Positions 17,682-26,038 of a stretch of 64,000 nt of DNA are shown piece by piece; the first letter of the stretch is position 1; the number at the start of each line of letters is the position of its first letter. The DNA is from Bog-375 sp049698695 (GTDB lineage Bacteria; Acidobacteriota; Terriglobia; Bryobacterales; Bryobacteraceae). The stretch covers positions 30,527 through 94,526 of the forward strand of contig JBAVYH010000176.1 in the NCBI GenBank assembly GCA_049698695.1, written 5' to 3'. The translations under genes were made by a program, and so were the position numbers. The notes under the pieces were generated by a model that was not told where the DNA came from, searched no databases, and saw only the letters and a program-made list of their open reading frames with translations.

Positions 17682-20600
17682 GTGATTGATTCTAAATTGA
17701 TTCGTTGGTACAGTGTCAGACTTTTGCTGGCGGCGGCGATCTTGACCGCGCCTCTCGTCAGGGCGCAAAACGCGAACACGGGCGAAATCAAAGGCTCCGT
17801 GATGGATCCATTGGGAGCCTTTGTTCCGGGAGCAGCAGTCTCTATCAAGAATGTGCAGACCGGACTCGTCACTCCAACGACGACGAACCAGTCCGGCCTG
17901 TACGACGTTCCGTTTCTAGCGCCGGGCAGCTACACAATCACATTCTCAAAGCAAGGTTTTCGCGACTTCGTCCGCGAGGGTATTGTTCTCCAGATCCAAA
18001 CCCTGGAAATAAGTGCCACGCTCCAACTCGGCACCTCGACTCAGGAAGTTGTGGTGAACGCGGCGCCGCCGCTGGTCGAAACGGAAACGACCGAGCAGCA
18101 CGTGGATCTTTCTACCCAGGCGATTGAAACGGCGCCCATCGTTGGCACCGACTGGCGTGCGGAGTTGACTCAGCTTATTCCCGGCGTGAATACCGGAGGA
18201 GGAGCAGGGGAAGCCGTCGGCCAGGCGGTCGGAGTCAACGGCACGCAGGGATACAATATCAACTTCCTTTCCGATGGGTCGGCGGCCACCGCTCCGCGAG
18301 ATTTTAACAGCAGCAATTACTACCTGCCGATTGACTCCATGGCCGAGGTAAGCATCAATTCAGGCAATGCACCCGCGGAGTATGGCAATGGTCTCACATC
18401 CATTAACGTGATCACAAAGAGCGGGACAAACCATTGGCACGGCAGCGCGTATGAATTCGATCAAAACACCGATCTCAACGCCAGAGGATTCTACAATCAC
18501 ACGGGGCCGAAGTCCGTGGAGCACTGGAACGAGTACGGCGGCAGCGTGGGCGGGCCGATCATAAAAAACAAGCTGTTTTTCTTCTTCAACTACCAGCGCA
18601 ACCCTTCGTCCACTCCAACCTCCGGACTCTATACTTATCCGACCGCCGCCATGCAAGCGGGGAACTTTTACGGAATTCGAGGTTCCACAGGCTCGGCCTT
18701 TGGCCCTGGCGGCACACTGTTGGGAACCTATGATCCCGTGGCATTGAAGCTTCAGAGCTACTTCCCTACGTCAAGTGCTCCAGGATGGGTTTCGGGATGT
18801 CCTGGTCCGGTGAATCCGTCACCAAGCACTCCACAAACCTGCCCCCTGATCAACAATTTCGTGTTCAACGGTACCAGTCCGAACACGGACAGTTGGTATA
18901 CAGGTAAGGCCGATTACAATATTTCCGACAGCCAAAAGCTCTCGTTCAGTTTCAACTATTTCCCCACTGTGTCGTCTTATGTCCCACCGGATCCTTTGTA
19001 TCCTAATGACGCTACGTCGTATTCCCAAGGGAAAACCGACGATCTGACCGCCCAAATCACAGATGTCGATACGATCCGCCCGACTCTGCTGAACGAGTTT
19101 CGGTTGGGCGCAAGCCGCGAGCTGGATGTGTACCGGCCGCCCTCCCTTAATAAAAACGACCCAACGACGCTTGGCCTTGAGCCGGCCTATGGCACGAATT
19201 CTCCGGCGAACGTGTTTCCCAAATTTACCATTGACACCGGAGCGGGCGCTGGATGCATAGCTTTGGGCTCCGGATGCGGGGAAAACGGTAACATCGATGC
19301 GGTTCTGGGCGAAGGTGTGTACAATGTCTCCGATGTGGTTACGCTGGTTCGCGGCAGGCACACGATCAAGGTTGGCGGCGAGTACGACAAAGATTACCAG
19401 AACTATACGAACTGGGGAGATATCAGCTCGGGCAATTTCGAATTCAACGGAGGCGTCACCGGAATCCCGTATGCCGACTTTCTCGCTGGTGACGTTTATG
19501 GATGGTACGTCTACGATTCCGATGCAACCAGCGCACACATGTGGAATTCGGCATTGTTCGCCAGCGACGACTTCAAGGTCTCATCGCACCTGACGCTGAA
19601 CTTGGGCTTCCGTTGGCAGATGCAGTCCGGTTGGGGAGTGAACCACAACCTGTTCGGCAATTACGACCCAGTTCTGCCCAATTCCGCAGATGGCGGAGCT
19701 TACAAAGGGGCCATCCTCTTTGGCGGGCAGAGCGACACGCAATATGGAGGGTCGATTAGCAATATGTCGACCATCCAGAACGGCGACTATAAGGAATTCG
19801 CGCCTCGCGTTGGCATCGCCTGGTCACCCCGCGAGAACTGGTCCGTCCGAGCGAGCTACGGTATTTTCGACGCGCCACGCGATGCCGAGAATTACACCGA
19901 TGGCGCGCTCGGTCTAGGCTTCAATCCCCACAACGTCGGCAATGGGGGATACGTCAACGGGAGCTATGCATTCAAACTGGCAACGGGGCCGCCCCCCGGG
20001 ACGGTCGTCTATCCGACGCTTCAAACTCTTTCGCCGACTATCGACAACTTTAGCGGCGTGGAGTACTACCCGCGGAATATGCCGACTGACTATGTGCAGC
20101 AGCTTCTCGTCAGTGTTCAGCACCAGTTCGTAGGTGGCATCCTGGTGGACGCGAGCTATGTCAACACCCGCGGCACGAACCTGGACTTTGCAACCGATAT
20201 CAACCAGGCTCCTGTAACCGCGTTAGGGTGCACCGGCTATAACTGCGGGAACCCAAACCCCGTATTCAACTACATTCAAGCTCAGAACTACACTGGATGG
20301 TCGAATTACAACGCACTGCAACTGCGTCTTCAAAAGAACATGTCGCATGGCGTGAACTTCCAGGTTAATTACACTTGGTCGAAATCACTCGATACCGGCA
20401 CCGGAAACGGTCACGGATCGACCATCGATATCTACCAGAACGCATACGTCCCTGGCGCCAATTACGGTCTATCTGACTTCAATATGACGAATTTCCTGGT
20501 CGGTCAGATCGTCTACGAACTGCCGTTTGGCAAAGGACGCCAGTTTGGCCTTCACGGGGTGGCCGACCAGATCGCGGGTGGCTGGCGCGTCTCAAGTATT

Positions 20601-21074
20601 TTCCAGTGGCACGGCGGGGTTCCGTTCACGCCGGTGATCCAGAGTTCCGTTGCCGAGGGCGTTGACCCCGGGCTCGATTCGTTCTTCGGCGCTGGCGGCG
20701 GCGCTAACCTGTATCCCGAGCTGATTGGCAACCCGAAAATATCAAATCCTACAATCAAGGAGTGGTTCAACCCCGCAGCCTACACCAACCCGGCGCCTGG
20801 AACCTTTGGCGACTCCGGACGCATGACTCTGATTGGGCCGGGTTTCTTCAACGCTGATTTCAGCGTCGGAAAGACCTTTACCCTTCACTACGAGGGGATG
20901 AAACTCGAAATCAGAGCTGACATGTATAACGTGTTCAATCATGTTAACTACGCTAACCCGGATGCGAACGTCGGCTACGCCAATGGCGTATTGGCCGATA
21001 CCACCGCTGGCGTAATCACCGGCCCCGAAGGCGGCCAGCGCATCATACAAGTGGGCGGTCACTTTACATTCTGA
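17682..21074 (+). CDS. Oar-like TonB-dependent receptor of the galactan locus
   Basis: A protein of 1130 residues. It has a signal peptide ending PLVRAQ, a carboxypeptidase-regulatory-like beta domain (about residues 30-115, GEIKGSVMDPLG), a plug domain (about 120-270) and a long beta-barrel ending in aromatic residues (GGHFTF), typical of outer-membrane insertion. The plug carries INVITKSGTN and EYGGSVGGPI, signature runs of Oar/TonB receptors in Acidobacteriota. Such receptors import oligosaccharides or other large ligands using proton-motive force through TonB. No TonB box is obvious. Start decided by the AGGAGG at 17671. It lies between GH35 and GH53 genes, so galacto-oligosaccharides are the likely cargo. 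The gene ends with a strong intrinsic terminator. Confidence 0.92.
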   Translation: MIDSKLIRWYSVRLLLAAAILTAPLVRAQNANTGEIKGSVMDPLGAFVPGAAVSIKNVQTGLVTPTTTNQSGLYDVPFLAPGSYTITFSKQGFRDFVREGIVLQIQTLEISATLQLGTSTQEVVVNAAPPLVETETTEQHVDLSTQAIETAPIVGTDWRAELTQLIPGVNTGGGAGEAVGQAVGVNGTQGYNINFLSDGSAATAPRDFNSSNYYLPIDSMAEVSINSGNAPAEYGNGLTSINVITKSGTNHWHGSAYEFDQNTDLNARGFYNHTGPKSVEHWNEYGGSVGGPIIKNKLFFFFNYQRNPSSTPTSGLYTYPTAAMQAGNFYGIRGSTGSAFGPGGTLLGTYDPVALKLQSYFPTSSAPGWVSGCPGPVNPSPSTPQTCPLINNFVFNGTSPNTDSWYTGKADYNISDSQKLSFSFNYFPTVSSYVPPDPLYPNDATSYSQGKTDDLTAQITDVDTIRPTLLNEFRLGASRELDVYRPPSLNKNDPTTLGLEPAYGTNSPANVFPKFTIDTGAGAGCIALGSGCGENGNIDAVLGEGVYNVSDVVTLVRGRHTIKVGGEYDKDYQNYTNWGDISSGNFEFNGGVTGIPYADFLAGDVYGWYVYDSDATSAHMWNSALFASDDFKVSSHLTLNLGFRWQMQSGWGVNHNLFGNYDPVLPNSADGGAYKGAILFGGQSDTQYGGSISNMSTIQNGDYKEFAPRVGIAWSPRENWSVRASYGIFDAPRDAENYTDGALGLGFNPHNVGNGGYVNGSYAFKLATGPPPGTVVYPTLQTLSPTIDNFSGVEYYPRNMPTDYVQQLLVSVQHQFVGGILVDASYVNTRGTNLDFATDINQAPVTALGCTGYNCGNPNPVFNYIQAQNYTGWSNYNALQLRLQKNMSHGVNFQVNYTWSKSLDTGTGNGHGSTIDIYQNAYVPGANYGLSDFNMTNFLVGQIVYELPFGKGRQFGLHGVADQIAGGWRVSSIFQWHGGVPFTPVIQSSVAEGVDPGLDSFFGAGGGANLYPELIGNPKISNPTIKEWFNPAAYTNPAPGTFGDSGRMTLIGPGFFNADFSVGKTFTLHYEGMKLEIRADMYNVFNHVNYANPDANVGYANGVLADTTAGVITGPEGGQRIIQVGGHFTF

Positions 21075-21105
21075 GTTCGCCGCCGGAGTTTGACTAACCC
21101 GTCCC

Positions 21106-21151
21106 TGCGGAGTGCGGAAGTAGCGTTTCTTCCGCACTCCGCAATTTTTTT
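21106..21151 (+). terminator. Strong intrinsic terminator after the TonB receptor gene
   Basis: A perfect 15-bp inverted repeat (arms 21106-21120 and 21129-21143, GC-rich) with an eight-base loop, followed one base later by seven T's (21145-21151). This is a textbook rho-independent terminator, 32 bases after the receptor's stop. It implies that the genes from 21256 on have their own promoter or depend on read-through. Confidence 0.95.
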
Positions 21152-21255
21152 GTGGTTTGGCGACGCAGTGGATTTCGTGGGATGTTCCCCACAGTGGCGA
21201 CTGTCTACCGCTCCGGTTGGGATGCTGTGATATGTATGGAGAGAGCGCAATCGTC

Positions 21256-22542
21256 ATGAAAGAGCCCCAACCCAGCAAGCCCGACGAATCCGCGGTTCGC
21301 TTTGGCGTCTTTCCGGGTGGGACCGGGAATCGGGTTGAAAGCGAATGCTGCAGGCCGCTGGTTTTGGTCATAGCGCTTCTCGCGGGCGCGCTCCCCATCA
21401 TGGCCGCACAGGCCGGCGCTTCCCGTGGGGAGGGGATTCACGATCACCTTCGGAAGGCGGCCGAGTACCTCAGGGCGAACGATCCGAACTCCGCGGTTAA
21501 GGAGTTCGATGCGGTTCTGGCGCTCGATCCCAGGAACGCCGATGCGTACGCAAACTTAGGCGTTATTGCGTTCTTTCAGCGCGACTATCAAAATGCTTCA
21601 CAATATCTGCGCGAGGCCCTCGCAATTGACCCGTCTTTAGAGAAAACGCAAGCTCTTCTGGGCATCTGTGAGAGAAGATTGGGAGATCGATCGGCACAGG
21701 CGCTGCTGGAGAAATCATTTCCCGGATTGAAAGACAAGAACCTGCGGATTCAGACGGGATTGGAATTGGCTAATCTCTACTACCAGCAGGGCAACCTCGA
21801 TCGTGCCGCTTCTGTGATGCGGTCGCTTGTAGATCTCGATCCTGACGATATTGAAATCCTGTACATGGCGCAGCGGGTTTATTCCGATCTGGCCGACGAC
21901 ACGCTGAACAAGCTGGCAATCCTCGCGCCAGGTTCAGCCCGAATGCAGCAAGTGATTGCGGAGCGTCTGATCAATGCTGGGGACCTGAAGGGCGCCACGG
22001 AGCACTTCAGGAAGGCGCTGGAGATCAACCCACATTTGCCTGGAGTTCATTACGAGCTGGCCGAGGCCATCCTGGAGTCGGCGCCGGGCGACGCGCAAGC
22101 GGAAGCCGCGGCTGAACAGGAACTGCAAACTGCGGTGAAGGTCGACGGCGACAGTGCCAGGACGGAATGCGAGTATGGGAAGATTGCTTTACGGCGCTCC
22201 GATCTGGATGGCGCCTACGCTCATTACAGCCGCGCTTTTGCCCTAAATCCAGGAGATACGGAAGCACAAATCGGCGTTGGCCGCGTGCTGGAAGCAATGG
22301 GGAAGCCACAAGAGGCCGCGAAGTATTTGCGTATGGCCATCCAATCGGATCCACTCAACGGCGAAGCCCACTATCGACTGGCGTCGGTTTGCAAGCGCCT
22401 TCAACTGAAAGACGAAGCCGAAAAGGAACTACACCTGTTTCGGGAGATCAAGCAAGCCAAAGAGCGCCTCGGTGAGTTGTACTGGCAGATGAACAAGAAG
22501 CCCCCAGGGCAAAAGGATCAGATCCCCGATGCGGAGCCATGA
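21256..22542 (+). CDS. Exported tetratricopeptide-repeat protein
   Basis: About 428 residues from ATG 21256, preceded by GGAGAGAG at slightly long spacing; ATG 21232 is the alternative. A hydrophobic segment (LVLVIALLAGALPIMAA, about residues 33-50) acts as a signal peptide or membrane anchor. The rest is a chain of about ten TPR units with the usual A...Y...G/A pattern, for example NADAYANLGVIAFFQRDYQNA and later PHLPGVHYELAEA. TPR proteins serve as protein-protein scaffolds; secreted ones beside Oar-like receptors are common in Acidobacteriota. It overlaps the GH53 gene by 14 bases, so it is translationally linked to the galactanases. A role in assembling the degradation or uptake complex is inferred, not shown. 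Confidence 0.85.
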   Translation: MKEPQPSKPDESAVRFGVFPGGTGNRVESECCRPLVLVIALLAGALPIMAAQAGASRGEGIHDHLRKAAEYLRANDPNSAVKEFDAVLALDPRNADAYANLGVIAFFQRDYQNASQYLREALAIDPSLEKTQALLGICERRLGDRSAQALLEKSFPGLKDKNLRIQTGLELANLYYQQGNLDRAASVMRSLVDLDPDDIEILYMAQRVYSDLADDTLNKLAILAPGSARMQQVIAERLINAGDLKGATEHFRKALEINPHLPGVHYELAEAILESAPGDAQAEAAAEQELQTAVKVDGDSARTECEYGKIALRRSDLDGAYAHYSRAFALNPGDTEAQIGVGRVLEAMGKPQEAAKYLRMAIQSDPLNGEAHYRLASVCKRLQLKDEAEKELHLFREIKQAKERLGELYWQMNKKPPGQKDQIPDAEP

Positions 22543-24913
22543 GAGCCCAGCGGTTTTCTCCCCGCCTCTTCTCTTCTGCTGGATCATTATGATGGCCGGC
22601 CGCTGGCCGGCGTTGGCGGCTACCGGCTTTGCGATGAATGTCGTGGCCATGGAAACGCAAAGCAACGTGACCGCAACGGTGGGCAGAAGTGCGTCGCCGA
22701 GCCTCCAACCGCCTGAGCCCATCGATACCACTCCGCTCAACGGGGAGGTCTACTACGTTGTGAATCAGCTCAGCGGCCTGCAGGCCGATCTTAACAATAA
22801 TTCCACCACCGCCGGCGACCACATCATTCAACAACAGCCGAGCTTCACAAACCTCAGCCAGAGATGGGCCTTCAGCAGGCTTCCCGGAGGGTTTTGGCGG
22901 ATCAGCAGTATTCTCAATGGCCTTTGCTTCGATACCGCCGCCAGCTCCGGGGTGACCTATGTGGTGCAGAATCCTTGCACCACCGCCGCCACCGAGCAGT
23001 GGGCTCTCAACGCAACAAGCAATGGTTACTACACGATCGCAAATCGGAGCACGGGTCTCTTGATCGATTTGTCTCAGGGTTCCGTGTCGGCAGGAGCGTC
23101 ATTGGAACAAACTGCGCTATCGGTTTGCAGCAAGGGTGGTCGTCCGGGCAGTGCGGAGATGGGCGACGAATTCTCGCGCCCGGATGCCCCTGAGAACAAA
23201 CAACTCTTCACTGCGGACTCTCGTTGCCGGTCCCCGCTTTGGACGCCCAGTGACGCTCACCACAGGCTGCCGTTGGGCGGTGCAACTCAGAGCCAGCAGT
23301 GGCTGCTGCGTCCCGCATTCTTCCGTGGGGTGGACAATGCATTGCTGGAGAAGCAGGAGGCTGCTCGCGCCGCAATTGGTTTGTCTTGGTGGCAGGATGC
23401 CGGCCAGCAGCAGGACGTGCTCGAGATGTTCAAGAACCACGGCATCAACATGGTGCGCTTGAGGCCAACCTCGGTGCCGCCCTATGCCAACGCGTCGCAA
23501 CCACAATGCAGCGGTAACGCCTGCTACGCGGAAACCGATGCGCAGGATTTGGACCTTGCGAAGCGCGCCAAGGATCTCGGCATGAGTATCGAACTGACCC
23601 TGCTGTTCGACGGCTCCGACTCTTCCAGCGCACCGGCGGCATGGGCTAACGACACGCACCTTGCGGATTTGCAGTCGGACCTCTCTGCGTATGTGAAAGC
23701 CGAAATCCTGTCGTATCGGCAGGCAGGAACCATGCCGGACTTGGTGTCCATCGGCAATGAAGTCGATACCGGATTTCTCGGCCCACTCGGCAGCCCGACG
23801 GGAGCGGATTTTGGCGGCTTCGCCAGCTTGCAGATGGCAGCCATTCAGGCGGTCCAGGAGGCGGCGGCGGACACCTCGATTGGCCCCGCGATTCCGCCCC
23901 CGCTGACCTGCATTCACATCACACCGGCCTGGGACCTCACGGAGTTCTTCACGCTGGCCAATCAATTCAGCATTCCCTATGATGCCATCTGCCAGAGTTA
24001 CTACCCCATTTATCATGGCCCCTTGACCAGTGCGCAGGCTACCGCGTCGAATCCCAATAACGAGCAAGACATGCTCGTTAGCGCCGCCAAGAACATTGGG
24101 AAGCCTATTTTCAATATCGAAACCGGCGAACATTACGAAAATGGCTTTGAGCCAAATGATCCGTGGTATACTCCACCGAGCCCCGCGCTTCAGCGTCAAT
24201 TTCTGCTGGATCTGCAGGCTGTGCAAAAGGGCTTGCCAAATAACCTGGGCATGGGAGTGGCATACTGGGATCCCGCCGGCGTGAATATACCAAATGCGAG
24301 CGGCGGATTCATTAACGGAGATAACCTGCAAAACGCGATCTACATCTGGAATGGCCTTACGCTGTTTGATAATGCGGATGCTTCCGGATCGACAATTGTG
24401 ACCGCTTCGAACTACTCAATGCTTCTTCCGGGCATTGATGCGCTGGGCGGCAAGCTCGATCCAACATTAAGCTACAAGTTCGTCAATCTCGGCAGCGGGC
24501 AGGTCCTGTCCGTTTTCCAAGCTTCCACAGCCGCTGGCGCAATGCTGGACGCTGAAGCGGATAACGGGAATCCAACCTTGAGCCAACAGTGGCGCATTAC
24601 CAGCAATAATGACGGCTACTTCCAGATCGCCAGTCTCAATCCAGGAGCGGGCGACGCTGCAAACGTGCTGGATGACTCTGGGGGATCGAGCTTGAGCGGA
24701 AACGTCATCATCCAATCGCCCGCCGGCAGAGGCCAGGAACTGGAATGGGACATCGTTTCGGCCGGCAACGGTTACTTTTATTTTGTCAACCGTGTCAGCG
24801 GTTTGTTGTTGGACATGAACGGCGGCGTTGGTGCGCAAGCCGGGTTCGCCGTTCAAGAACCGCGAGACAACAACGGCGCGACCGAGCAATGGCAAATCGT
24901 TCCGGTCCACTGA
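22529..24913 (+). CDS. Divergent GH53 galactanase with N- and C-terminal ricin-type lectin domains
   Basis: A 794-residue secreted protein. The N-terminal signal region is followed by a ricin-type beta-trefoil (about residues 70-190; QRWAF, EQWAL motifs), a GH53-like barrel (about 265-610) and a second beta-trefoil (about 645-794; SQQWRI, EQWQI). In the barrel the acid/base is predicted as Glu411 (SIGNEV) and the nucleophile as Glu531 (FNIETGEH). The segment that is HYSDTWADPGKQ in its paralogue downstream is replaced by an unrelated GSDSSSAPAAW stretch, so specificity may differ. Residues 195-260 look non-conserved, unlike either flanking domain, and may be a degraded trefoil. Start ATG 22529 overlaps the TPR gene by 14 bases. 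Likely a carbohydrate-binding endo-beta-1,4-galactanase. Confidence 0.82.
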   Translation: MRSHESPAVFSPPLLFCWIIMMAGRWPALAATGFAMNVVAMETQSNVTATVGRSASPSLQPPEPIDTTPLNGEVYYVVNQLSGLQADLNNNSTTAGDHIIQQQPSFTNLSQRWAFSRLPGGFWRISSILNGLCFDTAASSGVTYVVQNPCTTAATEQWALNATSNGYYTIANRSTGLLIDLSQGSVSAGASLEQTALSVCSKGGRPGSAEMGDEFSRPDAPENKQLFTADSRCRSPLWTPSDAHHRLPLGGATQSQQWLLRPAFFRGVDNALLEKQEAARAAIGLSWWQDAGQQQDVLEMFKNHGINMVRLRPTSVPPYANASQPQCSGNACYAETDAQDLDLAKRAKDLGMSIELTLLFDGSDSSSAPAAWANDTHLADLQSDLSAYVKAEILSYRQAGTMPDLVSIGNEVDTGFLGPLGSPTGADFGGFASLQMAAIQAVQEAAADTSIGPAIPPPLTCIHITPAWDLTEFFTLANQFSIPYDAICQSYYPIYHGPLTSAQATASNPNNEQDMLVSAAKNIGKPIFNIETGEHYENGFEPNDPWYTPPSPALQRQFLLDLQAVQKGLPNNLGMGVAYWDPAGVNIPNASGGFINGDNLQNAIYIWNGLTLFDNADASGSTIVTASNYSMLLPGIDALGGKLDPTLSYKFVNLGSGQVLSVFQASTAAGAMLDAEADNGNPTLSQQWRITSNNDGYFQIASLNPGAGDAANVLDDSGGSSLSGNVIIQSPAGRGQELEWDIVSAGNGYFYFVNRVSGLLLDMNGGVGAQAGFAVQEPRDNNGATEQWQIVPVH

Positions 24914-24943
24914 CACGCCGCGTGAGGAGGCGGTGAAATAGCC

Positions 24944-25984
24944 ATGAAGAAAGTTCGACAAATCACTCTCGTAACGATGCTGCTTTTGCCGCCGGTGGCG
25001 TGTCTTCGTGCGGCCGAGTATGCGGTTGGCGCCGATCTGTCTTTTTTAAAGCAGGCCGAGGACCACGGCAAGGTTTTCAAAGATATGGGCGTCGCCAAGC
25101 CGGGGTTGGAACTTTTCAAGGATCATGGCTACAACTGGATTCGCCTACGGCTCTTTCATACACCCACAGATCTGCCCAACAATCTCGAGTATACAATTGC
25201 GCTCGCCAAGGACGCTAAGAAACTGGGCTACCATTTTCTGCTCGACTACCACTATTCCGACACCTGGGCCGATCCGGGCAAGCAATTCCTTCCTAAAGCC
25301 TGGGAGGGCATGTCTCATACGCAACTGGTCCAAGCGGTTTTCGAATATACGAAGCAGACCATAGCCGCCTTCCACGAGGCGGGCGCGCTCCCGGACATGG
25401 TGCAAATCGGCAATGAAATCACCAATGGCATGCTCTGGCCGGATGGCCGCCTCCCCGACAATTGGGACAACTTCGCGGATCTGGTCAAGGCCGGCGTTGC
25501 GGGCGTGGATGCGGGAACAGGAAATGCGCCCCGCCCTCAGATCATGATTCACATCGATCGCGGCGGCGACAAGACTCGAACCAAGTATTTTTTCGACAAG
25601 CTCAATTCCTATCATGTCGATTATGACGTCATCGGCCAGTCTTACTACCCCTGGTGGCAAGGCAGCCTGAACGACCTGCGCGAAAACATGGTCTTCATGG
25701 CGTTGGAGTACAACAAGGACATCATCGTCGTGGAGGCCGCCTACAACTGGAGGCCGGCCGAATACACGAAACGCCCCGGACCGTTTCCGGAAACGCCCAA
25801 CGGACAAAAGCAGTTTCTCGAAGAAGTAAATCGCGTTGTGCAAGAAACTCCGGATGGCCTTGGGAAAGGCGTGTTTTGGTGGGAACCAGCAGTGATCGGC
25901 CCGCTGGGTTTTCGAGGGTTTTTCGACGACGCGGGCAACGCCCTCCCAGTGATCACTACATTTGATAAGTACACGCGGCACTGA
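24944..25984 (+). CDS. GH53 arabinogalactan endo-beta-1,4-galactanase
   Basis: A 346-residue canonical GH53 enzyme cutting internal beta-1,4-galactosyl bonds in galactan and type I arabinogalactan. A signal peptide (MKKVRQITLVTMLLLPPVACLRA) precedes the barrel. Family landmarks are WIRLRLF, DYHYSDTWADPGKQ, acid/base Glu158 in QIGNEITNG, and nucleophile Glu264 in VVEAAYNW. Size equals the catalytic domain alone, with no binding module, unlike the preceding paralogue. A GAGGAGG lies 13 bases before the ATG, somewhat far. The gene follows the other GH53 by 30 bases and should be cotranscribed. Products would be galacto-oligosaccharides for the TonB receptor and the GH35 enzyme. Confidence 0.95.
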   Translation: MKKVRQITLVTMLLLPPVACLRAAEYAVGADLSFLKQAEDHGKVFKDMGVAKPGLELFKDHGYNWIRLRLFHTPTDLPNNLEYTIALAKDAKKLGYHFLLDYHYSDTWADPGKQFLPKAWEGMSHTQLVQAVFEYTKQTIAAFHEAGALPDMVQIGNEITNGMLWPDGRLPDNWDNFADLVKAGVAGVDAGTGNAPRPQIMIHIDRGGDKTRTKYFFDKLNSYHVDYDVIGQSYYPWWQGSLNDLRENMVFMALEYNKDIIVVEAAYNWRPAEYTKRPGPFPETPNGQKQFLEEVNRVVQETPDGLGKGVFWWEPAVIGPLGFRGFFDDAGNALPVITTFDKYTRH

Positions 25985-26014
25985 CTAGCCAAAGGCTTCG
26001 CTCCTGGCTAGTCA
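25982..26014. terminator. 10-bp perfect hairpin between convergent genes
   Basis: TGACTAGCCA (25982-25991, including the galactanase stop) pairs perfectly with TGGCTAGTCA (26005-26014). It lies between two convergent genes and could end transcription from either side, though no T-run follows on either strand, so it may work only with Rho or as an mRNA end stabiliser. Confidence 0.45.
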
Positions 26015-26038
26015 GGAGGCGCGCACCGTCTGCCCATC

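Noticed and set aside
23117..24331. Minus-strand frame of 404 codons opposite the first GH53 gene
   Set aside because: No domains and a low-complexity composition; the plus strand has the GH53 and trefoil motifs with both catalytic Glu.
14817..25984. SusC/SusD-type polysaccharide locus
   Set aside because: The receptor is Oar-like and no SusD-like lipoprotein is encoded; the TPR protein lacks SusD features.
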